The notes beneath the pieces are model-generated. The model was not told the origin of the DNA and made no database searches. It worked only from the letters and a program-made list of their open reading frames with translations. From positions 380,692-444,691 of the forward strand of contig JAGFNQ010000857.1 in NCBI GenBank assembly GCA_024364735.1: a DNA stretch of 64,000 bases, read 5' to 3'. The number at the start of each line of letters is the position of its first letter. Positions within the stretch are counted from its first letter, which is position 1. Position numbers and translations under genes: made by a program. The stretch comes from Boesenbergia rotunda. Taxonomy: Eukaryota > Streptophyta > Magnoliopsida > Zingiberales > Zingiberaceae. Below are positions 30,139 to 43,600 of the stretch, in pieces.

Positions 30139-32537
30139 ATCTCCCACTTGCACTATTGCCAAACATCTGTCTCATGTTTTTGCAGAGGTAAGATAATTGT
30201 GAATGGGTCTATGATGTTCTCGCTAGTATCTACTCTGCTAACCAACACTTCACCCCTCTGAACAATCTCTCTGAGGAGACAATACTTCCTTACCACATGC
30301 TTAGATCGTTCGTAATACCTTGGCTCCTTTACCTGTGTTATGGATGCATTATTGTCACAGTATAGCACAACTGAATCAACAATGCTAGGAACCACTTCAA
30401 GCTCCGCTATGAAGTTCTTGATCCACACAGCTTCCTTTGCTGCCTCCGAAGCTGCTATGTACTCGAACTCTATTGTTGAATCTAAAATTATCTCTTACTT
30501 GGAACTCCTCCAGCAAATAGCTACACCATTCAAACAAAGCACACAACCTTGTTGCGCTTTCATATCATCATGATCTGTCTGAAAACTAGCATTAGTATAT
30601 CCTCTAATGATCTATTCCTCATCTCCTGAACATGTTCTTTGTTCTTCTAAAATATTTGAGGATAGTCATTACCACAACCCAATGACCCTCTCCAGGGTAT
30701 GATTGATATCTACTCGTCATGCTTAAAACATATGAGACATCTAGTCAAGTACATATCATAGCATACATTATGGACCCTATAGCTGAAGCATAGGATATCT
30801 TGCCCATTCTACTTGTTTCCTCTTGTATCTTTGGACATAGTCTTGGAGAGATGTACACCATGTGACACTGAAAAAAAAATCCTTTCTTGGAGTCTTGCAT
30901 ATAGAATCTATTCTGTATCTTGTCAATGTATGTACCTTGACTCAACCCTAATAGCCCATTTTGTCTATCCCAGTATATTCTAATACCTAAGGGATAGGTT
31001 GCATCCCCAAGATCTTTCATTGAAAAATACTCCCCCAACTAAGTCTTGGTAGATTCTAAGCTAGGAATGTCATTGTATATAAGATGTATATCATCAACAT
31101 ACAAAACTAGGTTCTTCTGGATTCTTGAGAAAGGAAAATTCTTTAATTGCTTCGTCAAATCACAAATTCCAACTCCGAGATGCTTGCTTTAGTCCATAAA
31201 TGGACCTCTTGAACGTACATAATTTATTAGCATTCTTGGATGTTGTAAAATCAGGAGGTTGTACCATATATACTTCCTTTGTAACCTTCCATTTAGGAAA
31301 GCAATTTTAACATACATTTGTCAAATCTCGTAATCCTTGTAAACTGCTATAGCTAAAAAAATCCTAATGGACATAAGCATTGCAACGGATGAAAATGTTT
31401 CATCATAGTCAATTCCTTGACGTTGATTGAAACACTTTTCCATAAGTCTTGTTTTATAGGTATTTATGTTCACATCCATGTCAATCTTTTTCTTGAAGAT
31501 CCATTTGCACCCTATGGGTTTTACCCCAACTCGCATATCAACCAACTCTCATACTTTGGTTGGTGTACATGAAGTTCATTTCAGATTTCATGGCTTTTAG
31601 CCATTTCTCAGAATCACTCGAAGCAATTGCTTTCTCGTAAGTCCATGGTTCATCATCCTCGATGAGTAGCACTTCCTCATTTTGGGTTACCAACCAACCA
31701 TATCTGTTTGACTCTTGGCGTATTCTTGTAGACAAAAGTTGATCATATGTTTCATGAGTAGTCTCGGATGAATGCGACACTTGTACTTGTGGCACTATCT
31801 CATTGTCTAGCTGTTCATCTTCCAACCTATTTGTAGAGTCTGAAATTTCATCAAGACTTACTTTACTTCTACTACTTACTTTAGAAATAAACTCTCTTTC
31901 CAAGAAGGTAGCATATCAAGCAACAATAACTATGTGCTTATTTGGGAGATAAAATTAGTATCCTATTGTAACTTTGGGATAACCTACAAGCATACACATT
32001 ATGGATCTTGATGCAAACTTATTAGAATTTTCATTCTTCACGTAAGCATCACAATCCCATGTTTTAAGATAAGACAAGTTTGATTTCTTTCCAAACCATA
32101 ATTCATAAGGAGTCTTATCTACTGACTTGGTGGGAACTCAGTAAGTATGTATATTGCTGTTTCTAAGGCATAATCCCAGAATGACATCGGAAGACTTGCA
32201 TAACTCATCACTGATCTAACTATATCCATAAGTGTGTGATTTCTCCTTTCTCAAACAGTGTTCCACTCCGGCATTCTAGGATGGGTAAGTTGGGAAACTA
32301 TCTAACACTCTTTTAAATAATTAATGAACTCTTGGCTTAGATACTCGCCACCTTGATCACTCCGAAGGGCCTTAATCTTCTTGTCATCTTAATTTTCTAT
32401 CTTGTTCTTGAACTCCTTCAACTTGTCTAGAGTTTCAGGCTTATGCCTCATTAAGTAGATATATCCATATATAGTTAAATCGTTGGTAAAAGTCACAAAG
32501 TAGGTATAAGCTCCTCTAGCTTGAACTTGTAATGGAG
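30139..32537 (-). pseudogene. pol: F2 pol: RNase H, RT and integrase pieces
   Basis: RNase H at 30153-30480 (LYCDNNASITQVKEPRYY, RSKHVVRKY, DTSENIIDPFT). RT C-terminal part at 30745-31038 (FSMKDLGDATYPLGI, SAIGSIMYAM). RT N-terminal part at 31321-31545 (PIGCKWIFKKKIDMD, QGIDYDETFSSVA). Linker at 31538-31903 (DDEPWTYEKAIASSDSEKWL). Integrase remnants at 31904-32537. Many stops and shifts. Solo LTR T2 splits the integrase at 32537; F2 resumes at 36376. Confidence 0.8.
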
Positions 32538-33054
32538 TGTAACCCCCGCTATTTTTTTTTCTTTCCATAAAGCGGCGTTACGTTAACATGAGTAGGGCAG
32601 GTGGACATCATAATGCAGCGGAAAAACTTTAAACTTACACCTACATGCACCTACTACCATTCCTAACATCATGACATAGGAACTTGGCATATTAACTTCA
32701 TACTTAGCATCATATCATGTCATACTTAGCATCATGTCATAGAGTCATATAAGTCACCATTCAAGCACGTAAGTAGTAAAGGTAAAGTTCTAGCATAAGA
32801 CGAGTAAACATATTATTTTCTTGGCCAAGTCACTACCACACATATACATTCTTGCCCTCCTGCTGCTTCCTTACTGTCCCCTTGCGTGATCTGCGGTATA
32901 AGGAAATAAGACTATAAGCACACAGGCTTAGTAAGACTCTTTCCTACTCACTAAAACCATTCATTACTTAATAATGAGCACATGAACATTAACATACTTG
33001 GTGCTCTGCTTAGAACATAAGCATCTAGAATCCCTTAGCATATAATTGACATGG

Positions 33055-33630
33055 CATGAACATAAACATAATAAACATTCTTAGCATGGCATGATACATA
33101 GCATAAACATAAGCATAATAACCATTCTTAACATGACATGATACATGACATAAACATAAACATAAGGAAACATTCTTAACATGTATGATACATGGCATAA
33201 ACATAAACATAAAGAAACATTCTTAACATGCATGATACATGGCATAAACATAAACATAAAGAAACATTCTTAACATGCATGATACATGGCATAAACATAA
33301 ACCTAATAACATTCTTAGCATGGCATAATTCATGGCATAAACATAAACATAAGGAAACATTCTTAACATGCATGATACATGGCATAAACATAAACCTAAT
33401 AACATTCTTAGCATGGCATGATACATGGCATAAACATAAACATAAGGAAACATTCTTAACATGCATGATACATGGCATAAACATAAACATAAGGAAATAT
33501 TCTTAACATGCATGATACATGGCATAAACATAAACATAAAGAAACATTCTTAACATGCATGATACATGGCATAAACATAAACATAAGGAAACATTCTTAA
33601 CATGCATGATACATGGCATAAACATAAACA
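33055..33630. repeat. 47-bp tandem repeat, about 12 copies (T2)
   Basis: Unit: CATTCTTAACATGCATGATA then CATGGCATAAACATAAACATAAGGAAA. Some units carry CCTAATAA in place of ATAAGGAAA. Confidence 0.9.
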
Positions 33631-34233
33631 TGAAGCATGAACTAACCTGTATGGCATAAACATAGGCATGCTTTCTATCATATCATATGGGCATCTTCTT
33701 AACAAAACCATAAGCATAAATCGTTTACTATCATGCATATTTCTTGACATGAGACATTACTATCATGGCATAATGCATAACATGAATGAATGCATGAGTC
33801 TAATGCATATAGATAAGGATGCTTAACTTTTAAAATCATACTTTTAAATACTTAAACGTAATCATAACATCATTGGGGGTCCCCGGCTTGTACCACATAC
33901 ATACATCATAAGCGTGCATCCCTGAGTAAATACGAGGTAGCGAGCCCCGACCTACTAGGGTAAGGACAGCATGGTCGGTAGTCCCAGAACCGGGGTGTTC
34001 TTAAGGTGCCCATCCCTGTTGCACAACTTCGGTAGTGCCAGAACCGTGGACAGCATAGTCGGTAGTCCAGAACCGGGGCGTTCTTAAGGTGCCCATCCCT
34101 TGGACCCATACTTCGGTCCGGTACAAGCCCATTCATAAAGTAAAATACTTCATATGCTTCATCATTCATACATCATGGCATGCATCTTTATTCATAAAAT
34201 ATAGCATGCATCTTCATTCATAAACCTAGCATG

Positions 34234-34316
34234 TGTAACGACCCGGCCCGTCTACCGGCCCATTTACCGGTCCTCAAGACCGTCGTACCGTCGTACCGTC
34301 GACCATCGACCGTGCC
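34234..34316 (+). other. 83-bp GC-rich module inside T2
   Basis: It begins TGTAACGACCCGG, the same 13 bases as the LTR's own sense terminus, but lies inside and antisense to it. It continues with CTACCGGCCCATTTACCGGT and ACCGTCG repeats. A related 78-bp copy is in T4 (52695-52772); T1 and T3 lack it. Confidence 0.7.
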
Positions 34317-35867
34317 ATCATTCATAAACATGGCATGCATCTTTATTCATAAAACATAGCATGCACTTTCATTCATAAACATAACATGCATCTTCATTTA
34401 TAACCATAACATGCATCTTCATTCATAGAACATGGCCTACTTATATAAACATCATTCTTATTCCTAGTGCTTGCATGATCATGGCATATAAGGTAAGCAT
34501 TGCATTATATTCGTTGAACATGACATGTTTGCATAGACAATTATCCTAATCCATAGAGTTTGCATGATCATAATATATAAGGTAAACATTGCATTTCATA
34601 CATAAGCATGGTATTCATCCCAAGCATACATAAGTAGGACTTCTATAAACATACTACCTACCATTAAAGTGCATGGCATAGAATACAAGACATTCATAAT
34701 TAAACCCTATCAAGCATGGCATCCAATCATAAACATACAAACATAAAACATGGTACTTAAGGTTAGGGTTATAGGTAACTTAATTTCTACCACATGCTTG
34801 AACCTTTATATATACTTCATAATAAAGCATAAACCATCATTCTTCAAATCCTAACTTCCCCCAAACCCTATTTACCTTGCTTGGCCAAAACCTATAAGGA
34901 AGGGTTCCATCATTCAATTAACATGTAAGATAGCATAAGGTAAAGAAACAACCATACATTACCTATAAGACCATGGGAAGCCATTAGGGCTCATGATTAG
35001 GGTTATCCCTAACCTTTATCCCTCCTTCTTAGGGCTGGCCGAAACCCTACGAGGCCATGGGTGCATGGAAAAATTCTATAAAATCCCCAATCAAACATTA
35101 AACACCAACCATACCCTACCATAGGGGCTTTTAGAACCCTTGCTTGAGGGAAGCCCTAACTCTTTGCCCTAGACCCCTACTTGGCCGAACGTTATAGGGT
35201 CACAAAGCCTTGTGAAAATTCACATAACTCATCCTCAATCTCCCTTATAGCATGATAATACACAAAACACATACTTGAAGGTTTAGATTCAACCCTACCC
35301 ATGGGTTCATGGTGTTGGCCGAAACCCTAGGAGATCCTAGGGTACCCCAAAATTTCTCCAAATCTCATTTTAACTTATATTCATCATGGAAAAACATTAG
35401 AAAGCATGAGTAATATTTTTAACATCATTTTGGACCCAAAAACCCTAGTGGCCGAAAGTTATAGGGTCACAAATCATGGTTTCTTCAATATCACTACCTA
35501 AAACCCACTTTATATTATGCTAAAAATTCAAAGGAACTATTATACCACAGGTGAGGGAGTCTTACATTGGTTGATCTTGATTATAGACCTTAGATTTGGG
35601 AGAAGGATGAAGATCTTGTTGCTTCTTAACCACCCCTAGCCTTTGTACCCTTGTAAAAGTCTTGGATCTTGGTGATTGAGCCTTAGGTGAACTTTTCCAA
35701 GGCAGAATCCCCTCTTGGGATTTTGGCTAGAATGAGGGAGGAGGAAGAAGAAAGTAACTCCTATGCCCCCTCTTTATAACATATTAAGGAGGGTAAGTGA
35801 AGAGTCATGGTGTCTCTTCATTTTTCTTAAGCCTTAACCATAATCCATTTCATTTCCTCATAGCACT

Positions 35868-35950
35868 CCCTTGATAGGTGAATTGGTTAGAGCATGCATG
35901 GTTGTACAAGAGGTCCAAGGTTCAATCCTTGGTGCATGCACTAATTTTTT
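35868..35950 (+). other. tRNA-like module in T2 (antisense to LTR)
   Basis: A-box-like TAGGTGAATTGG (35875-35886), B-box GGTTCAATCC (35919-35928), a T-arm hairpin CCAAGG/CCTTGG and a T-rich run after it. The acceptor and anticodon arms do not fold properly, so this is not a working tRNA gene. It lies ~100 bp upstream of the LTR TATA box. Confidence 0.6.
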
Positions 35951-36370
35951 TATTTTATTTTCTATTATTTCGAAAATTCCTTAAAAATTCCCCCATAATT
36001 ATGCTAAAATTCCTAATTAAAATAATTTTATATTTATATTAAATTGTACCTAATTAAAACCCATTTTTGGAGCCCATATAAGGCCCATTAGTACTTAACT
36101 TCTCAATTTAAATAGGAAACCATGCTAAAACTCACCCATAATCATACTAATATTCCTAATTAAAATCCATTTATATTTATATTAAATTCTACCTAAAATC
36201 CACTAATAATCATGGTACTAGAAAAGACCATATAGTTTCTCAATTTAAATGAGAAAAATCATGGATTTCTAGACTAAGGTTCGTATAATATCTCTAGGTC
36301 CCTAGGAAAATTATCTAGACATGATCAATATTTTAAAGAACATATTGAGATAATTTTCCGGGTCGTTACA

Positions 36371-36960
36371 TGGAGCACACATCATTATGTATGAGTTATA
36401 GTAGTTCTTTTACCCGTTCACTTATCTTGGTGAAAGGCTTCTTGGTCATTTTGCCTTGTAAACATGCTTCACATGAATCTATGTGCTCTAATTCAAAAGA
36501 GTTCAAATACCCATTACTAAGTAATTTAGCATGTCAAGTTTGAGTCATGTAATTTCTGTTTCTTGCTTTTAATACAATAAATTGGTTCATCTAGGTTAAG
36601 AACATAAAGATAATTATTCAATGAACCATTCCCATAGAACATGTTATTCAAATGAAAGGAACATAACTTGTCCTTGAATTGAAATATAAATCCCTTGGCA
36701 TCTAAACTTGACACCGAAATTATATTCTTTGAGAAACTAGGACCAAATAATAGGGTTCTAAATTCAAAACAAGTCCACTATGCAAATTTATTGAATAAGA
36801 TCCTATAGCTAATGCAACACTCTCGTTCCATTAGCTACTCATAGGTCGATCTCGTCCTTAGACAGCCGTCTATAGTCACTTAGACCCTACTTTCAGAATC
36901 TATGACCCATTATGAAAAAATAGAAAGATTGCACTCTGTCATAAAGATACCTGAAACATC
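36371..36960 (-). pseudogene. F2 continuation: integrase and pre-integrase/protease remnants
   Basis: It parallels F1 at 26560-27160. The frame 36526-36714 gives SSLDAKGFIFQFKDKLCSF, typical of the protease to pre-integrase segment. It ends where the C2 LTR starts (36961). Confidence 0.7.
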
Positions 36961-38523
36961 TGTAGGGATCAATAGGCAAAAATATTCAAAAAATACAGCG
37001 AAAATAATAGATCCCACGAGCGATCCATGTGAAAGAAAACTAATACAAAGTTAATTTATAAATTCCTATCGTATAGGTATACCTTTGGCGCTTGCCTTTC
37101 GCTTATCCCGCTTATCTGAGGTATGTCGGATCTCTTACAAGATCAAGTGTCCATGCCTCTATGCGTATCCACACGAACACGATCTCTCAAGCTTCGGAGA
37201 AGAATCGCCTTTGTGGTGCTAGCCACAAGAGGAGATTCACAAAGCAAGAAGGAGAAGAAGAAGAGGGATTTTGGCCAAGAGAAGGAAGGGAAGAAAAAAT
37301 GACTAGTTCTTCATCCAAATGACAAGAAAAACTCTTTTATACTCATCCCATGAATATGAAGAGTTTTTGTCCCTTTAGCTTCCCTCCATTAATGCTAATA
37401 AAAACTCACATAGAGCACATTTTCTCATGTGACTCTTCAACTTCTCTTCATCCAATAAAGAAAAACTTTTCACCTTCTTCTATTATTAATTTATTAAATA
37501 TTTTAATGAATTAATATATCATTCAAATGTGGTTGAGTTAAATCTAAATGAGTCAAACTCAAATTAGATCTCAATCCAATAATCCAACTAGATTCATTTG
37601 AGTCTAACTCAATTAATCCAATTCGGATCAAATCTTAGTCAAACTAAGATCAATTAATCTCCGAAGCATCGTATCCTGAGTGTGTGGCCCAATAGGTTAT
37701 CGTAACGTTGGTAATGTGTCTAAACCACTTTAGACACATAAGCAATGAGCGGCTCTAGCAATGCATCATTGCTACCCAAGTGACGAAAAAGTTGAGATCC
37801 GACTTAACCTTATGACTATAACAATGTATGGCCTTGTTCTTCTATCCTCGATATCTAGATTGACCAATAAGGCATAGACCGTGTCATCCTCGATCAATCT
37901 TTATGTTTCTTTATCCCCGAGTAGACTCACTCAAATAAATGAGCATAATATCTCATATTGACTCATTTGAGCATGATCATGCATTTTAGTAATCCTACTC
38001 GATCAAGGGGCCCATGGATATTACTCCCGTCATATGGGAGGGATAGATCCCATCTACATCACTCACATCCCTCTGCATAATTCATTACATACCCAGTTAT
38101 CACCTTTATAGTCCACCCTGTTACGCCATAGTGACTTCAGGTCTAAGGACTATTCATACTAATAATCACATGAGAATGTTTATGACACATATGACAATCT
38201 ATAAAACTTTTTCATGGTGGGTCAATTCAGTACACATTCTCTAATGTATACCCATGTGCCAACTTGATATCATATATCCATGACTTGTGAGCTCAAGTCA
38301 TCAATTGACTTACATGCTAGTCTCCATGCATTAATATTGTCCTTGAATATTAATGCTTGACTAGGAATGGTTTAGTGTAGTGTTCTCTACATCATCTCAC
38401 TATCGATGTAAGCAATCGATATGATGTAGATAAGAACCTACTACCCAAGGACATTATTATACATAGTTATTTGACACAAATATAAAGTATAATAACCAAA
38501 CATGCCTTTATTAATGATAGAAT

Positions 38524-40119
38524 TGTTAGGATGTATACTATAAGCCTAGCTTTTGTATGAACATCTATTTAGGAATAAGAATCACAATGGTCATGTTTTG
38601 CATTTTTATATTTGATATATGTGTGCAATTGTCCAATACTTTACATTATAGATAACATGGTGTATGGTGTCACACATAAGATCATATTATCAATTCCTTA
38701 TAAAGTAAAAGTAGTGGCTCACAACCGAGATGGATTTTGGGCAAAACATTGGAATGATTGTAGTGTAATTTGGTATTAGTTTATCTTAACTATAGAATTA
38801 CACTAGTGCACTTTGTGTGTATTGAGCAGGACCGATTTGAGGTGATTCAATTTATACTGACTATATAATCGAACAATACCTCAGGTTATTATGATGTACA
38901 TTCTCTTAATCCCGATATAATAACGGGCACATGTACTTAATATTTATTTCTTTAATTTACCAATAGGCGAGATTTATTCATTTAATCAATAGGCCCGGTA
39001 AATTGGAAAATAATATTATCTACATGGTGTGTCATTGATTATAAGAGGAAACTGTGTCCTAATTGTTTTAGGATGATGATGTCCCCTTGAGGAGCTCATA
39101 AAGATTATCATGCAAATCATGCAGGTGGACTTGGTCCGACATGATAATAAGGTTGAGTGGTACTACTCTTGGAGTTAGATATTAATTAAGTAAATTATCA
39201 GTAATTTAATTAATTAATGGGCATGCGATATCATAAACACAAGGAGAAAATGTACACATAATAAGAAGGAGCACATATATTATTATGGGGTTGGTGCAGT
39301 AGTTCAATAATAACTCATTAGTGGAGTGGGTTATTATTAACGGGTCGAGTTGAGGATCCATTAGGAGACCAAAGCCAACTCCTCCTCATGGTCCCTATTG
39401 TAGCCTATAAATACCCTCTCATAAGCCATCATGAAGAGCCCAAAAAAATAAAGGCCTCTTATTCTCTCCTCTCTCTCTTTCTCTCTCTTAGGGTTGTGCC
39501 GCCGGCCAAGCAAGGTGGAAGGGGGTGGCAACATGAAGGAGAGGGCTGGGTGGTTAGAGTTTAAGGGAAAAGAATTATTTCTTTCTCTTCCTCTTCTTAT
39601 TCTTCTTCTTCTTCTTCTTCTTCTTCTCTTCTCCTTTGGGCACCGACAACATCAAGAAAAGGAGGAGTTTTCTTCTCTCCTTTGGGCGTGCGGCAACAAG
39701 AAGAGAAGAGGGAGTTTTCTCAAGCTAGAATAAGGAAAAGGAGGCCTTTGGTGGCTTTGTTTCTTGGAAGATCGTCACCCACATGATGTCCAAGAAGAGG
39801 ATAGGAATACAATAGAATATCAAGAGGTAAAACAAGAGGAATAACTTTTGTTTTGTCATGCTATGCTTGTATTTATTGTTTTTATGTTGGACCCCGATTT
39901 TAACACAAGAACCGACGGTCAATATTTCATCCTCTATTCCACGACTAATCGATAAAGGAGTTTGATTGATTGAACAACAAGTTTGTTCAAGCGATCGCTC
40001 GATCAAAAAGCATGATGATGAAAAAGGTTGTTCGGGAAGTTTTCTTTCCATCCGGATTAGTTCTAATCAATAAAATTTTAATCCGGGGATATGGAGAGGA
40101 TCCCACTCCTAGAACAACC
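38524..40119 (+). mobile_element. E 5' LTR
   Basis: TGTTAGGATGTATAC start. TATAAATA at about 39410, a (TTC)n run at 39590-39630 and the end ...CTAGAACAACC. It matches 45348-46899 along its length. The small frame at 39494-39733 lies in the transcribed leader and has no recognised domain. Confidence 0.85.
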
Positions 40120-40659
40120 TTTAGTTGGCCAAGACCCAATGGAGGTTGGTGAGGAAGTTCAATGGAGATCCTTTAGTGGAATAGATCTTCATTAATAGAT
40201 CGGATTTGGATCCATTAGTGGGCCAAGACCCAACTCCTCCTCTTGGTCCCTACCTTAGCCAATATATACCCCATGGAATTAAGAAACCAAGGCTAATCCA
40301 ATTGATCAACACAACCCAAGGCTTCTCTCCTCTCCCTCATATTCTCTCTCCTAGGGCACCCGACGCAAGAGAGGAGTTCTTCCTCTTCTCTTCCTTTTTC
40401 CTCTCTTCTTCTTCACCCTTGGAGCTCGTCGAACACAGGGACAAGGAGGAGGAACTTCCTCCTTCTGTGGCTCGGCAAGAAGAAGGAGGGAAGGTGGTCG
40501 GGCGGCTTGGAGAAGAAGGGAAACACCTTGCGGCCAGCGGCGCCGCAAGCTTGGGGAGGAGAGGGATTTCCGGCCGGTTTGGGTAATGAAGTACTTTTCT
40601 CTCCTTCTTCTTCTTCTTCATCATCCTCTCGAGGGATGCCTTGTGGTCGGCTAGCATGG
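40120..40659 (+). mobile_element. E' LTR fragment, left part
   Basis: It shares GGATCCATTAG...CCAACTCCTCCTC.TGGTCCCTA and the CTCTCTCCTAGGG leader with E but is clearly diverged. Frames across 40337-40766 are low-complexity R/K/S translations. It continues at 43875 after T3. Confidence 0.65.
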
Positions 40660-43600
40660 TGTAACAACCGCTTTTTTTTTTCGTAAAGCGGCATTACGCT
40701 AACATACGTAGGGGCATGTGAACATCGTAATGCAGCGGAATAATTTAAACTTACACATACATGCACCTAACTATCCTTCCTAACATAGTGACATGGGAAT
40801 TTAGCATATTAACATCATACTTAACATCATGTCATAAAATCACATAAGTCATCCATTAGGCACATAAGTAGCAAGTGTAATTGTTCTTGACAACACCATC
40901 CTAGGTTTAGCATAAGACTTGTAAGTATATCTTTCCTTGGCCAAGTCACTACCACACACACATTCTTGCCCCTCCAGCTGCTTCCTTATTGTCCTCTTGC
41001 TTGATCTGCGGTATAAGGAAAATAAGACTATAAGCACATAGGCTTAGTAAGACCCTTTCCTACTCACTAAAACCATTCATCACTTAATCATAACCACATG
41101 AAACATTAACATGACTTGGTGCTTTACATAGAACATAAGCATATAAAATCATTTAGCATGACATAGTTCTTACATAGTACATGAGCATAAAATACACTTA
41201 ACATTGCATGATACATGGCATAAATATAAACATAAATATACTTAACATGACATGATTCCTGACATAAAACATGGGTATATTCTTAATATAAACATAAGCA
41301 TAAAACGTTTACTATCATGCATAATTCTTAACATAAAACATAGGCATAAATCATTTACTATCATGGCATAATTTTTAACATAAATCATAAGCATAAAACA
41401 TTTTCTATCATGACATAATTCTTAACATAAAACATAGGCATAAAACATTTACTATCATGGCATAATTCTTAACATAAAACATGAGCATAAAACATTTTCT
41501 ATCATGGCATAATGCATAACATGAATGAATGCATGAGTCAAATGCATATACATAAGGATGCTTAATTTTAAAATCATACTTTTAAATACTTCAACATAAT
41601 CATCACATCATTGGGGTCCCCGGCTTGTACCACATACATACATCATATGCGCGCATCCCTAAGTAAATACGAGGTAGCTAGTCTCGACCTACTAGGGTAA
41701 GGACAGCTACGGTAGTCCCAGAACCGAGACGTTCTTAAGGTGCCCATCCCTGTTGGACACCTTCGGTAGTCCCAGAACCGTGGACAGCTACGGTAGTCCA
41801 ACACCGAGGCGTTCTTAAGGTGCCCATCCCTTGGACCCATACTTCGGTCCGGTACAAGCCCATTCATAAAGTAAAATATCTTCACATGCTTCATCATTCA
41901 TAGCACATACATCGCATACTTAAAGATATGAACATAATCTTGTTAAATGAAGCATGATATAAACATACTTAGCATTTCATCATTCATACTTAATTCATAT
42001 CATCATTATGCCTTCATCATTCATACTTATCATTCATACTTATCCTTCGTACATAATCTTATTACATGAAGCATGACATAAACATACTTGGCATTTCATC
42101 ATTCATACTTAAAGCGTAAACCTTATCTTCATTCATCTTCTTTATTCATAAAACATGACATACATACATAATCATAGTATCCATCATAGATCATGCATGG
42201 GTAGAATTCATGTGAACGGGATACATACGACTTAGGTTCATGGTCATGGAATATGGTTAAAACATTCATGAATGAACATAGCACATAACTTAAACATACA
42301 AGGTCATGGCATATCACATAAAGCTAGGGTTATAGGTAGCATAAAAATTCTTACCACATGCTTAACTTGTACATACATCATAATAACCTACAACCAAGTA
42401 TCCTTGAGACCTTAGCCAAACCCAAACCCTAGAAGCTTGAGTTGGCCGAAAGTTCCATAGGGGAAGACTCCATCATTCAATTAACATGGAAGGTTTCATG
42501 AGTAAAAGAAAACCCATACATTACTTACAAAGCCATAGGGAACCATTAGACCTCACAATTGGAGCTAACCCTAATTTTATTAGCCCTACCCTTGACCTTG
42601 GACGAAACCCTAGAGGGTCACAAGCACATGGAAAAATTCATATAATTCCTATTTTACATCTAATACCTTACATATAATACCATAGGAAGCCATTAAAACC
42701 CTTGCTTAGAGTTAACCCTAACCCCTTGCCCTAAAACTCATCTTGGCTGAACCTTACAAGGGTCACAAGGCTTGTAAAAATTTATATCAATCACCATTAA
42801 CACCCCTTGTAACATGAGGAAACATACGAAACTTTCTTGAAGAGTTAGATCTAAACCCAACCATGAAACCATGGTGGTGGCCGAAACCCAAGAGGGTATT
42901 AGGGTACTCCAAAAATTCTCCAAATCCTATTTTATTCTTTATTCATCATAAGAAAGCATTAGAAAACATGAGTGAGATTTTTAACATCATTTTTGGACCC
43001 AAAAACATGGTGGCCGAAACTTACAAGGTCATGATCCATGGTTTTTCTCAATACAAATCCTAAACAATCATCTTAAATCATGATAAACACATAACTATTA
43101 TACCACAGGTGAGGGAGTCTTATCTTGGTTTATCTTGGTTATAGATCTTAGATAGGGAGGAGGATGAATACCTTGTTGTCCCTTGACCACCCCTAGCCTT
43201 TGTAACATTGTAAAAAGCCTTGGATCTTGAAGGAGAGACCTTCTTGTAAACTTTTCCCAAGGGAGAACCCTCCTATGGGGTTCGGCTAGAAGGAGGAAGA
43301 AGAAGGAGAGGAGAGGCTTGGTGGATGAAGAGAAGAGGAATAACTATCTTAAGTGTTAAGTTATCATCCCTCTCATTTATACACAATGAAGAGGGGGCAT
43401 GTGAAGAGACATGGTGCCTCCTCTCATGGTGACTCTTCACTTTCTTTAGCCTTAACAAAAATTCACTTCATTCCCTCATAGCACTCTCTTGCTAGGTGAA
43501 TTGGTTAGTACATGCATGATGGTATACTAGGTCCAAGGTTCAATCCTTGGTGCATGCACTTTATTTTTATTTTATTTTTATTTTTTTCCCTTATTTTTGA

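Larger units (their letters stand above)
32538..36370 (-). mobile_element. T2: solo LTR, 3833 bp, target duplication TGGAG
   Basis: Ends TGTAAC...GTTACA, with TGGAG at 32533-32537 and 36371-36375. The interrupted F2 sequence reads across cleanly, as judged by F1 at 26535. Contains a 47-bp tandem array (33055-33630), an 83-bp GC-rich module (34234-34316), a tRNA-like module (35868-35950) and TTATAAAGAGG (about 35770, minus). No coding gene; the 'CLCLCHVSC' frames are repeat translations. A Ty3-type LTR is likely from size and TGTAAC ends, but no internal region is present to prove it. Confidence 0.9.

Noticed and set aside
33055..33630. CRISPR-like array
   Set aside because: Repeats are directly adjacent with no unique spacers, inside a plant LTR.
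33025..33750. Six overlapping frames rich in MFMFMPCIMHVKN-type repeats on both strands
   Set aside because: They are translations of the 47-bp tandem repeat in T2; they are open on both strands because the repeat has no stops, and show no protein features.
35868..35950. True tRNA gene in T2, T3 or T4
   Set aside because: A- and B-boxes and a T-arm are present, but D, anticodon and acceptor arms do not pair, so only a tRNA-like module is claimed.
40337..40766. Several frames of 60-126 codons in the E' LTR and T3 start
   Set aside because: Purine/pyrimidine-tract translations (KKKKERK, SSSFFLSSSS) that run across the LTR-T3 boundary.
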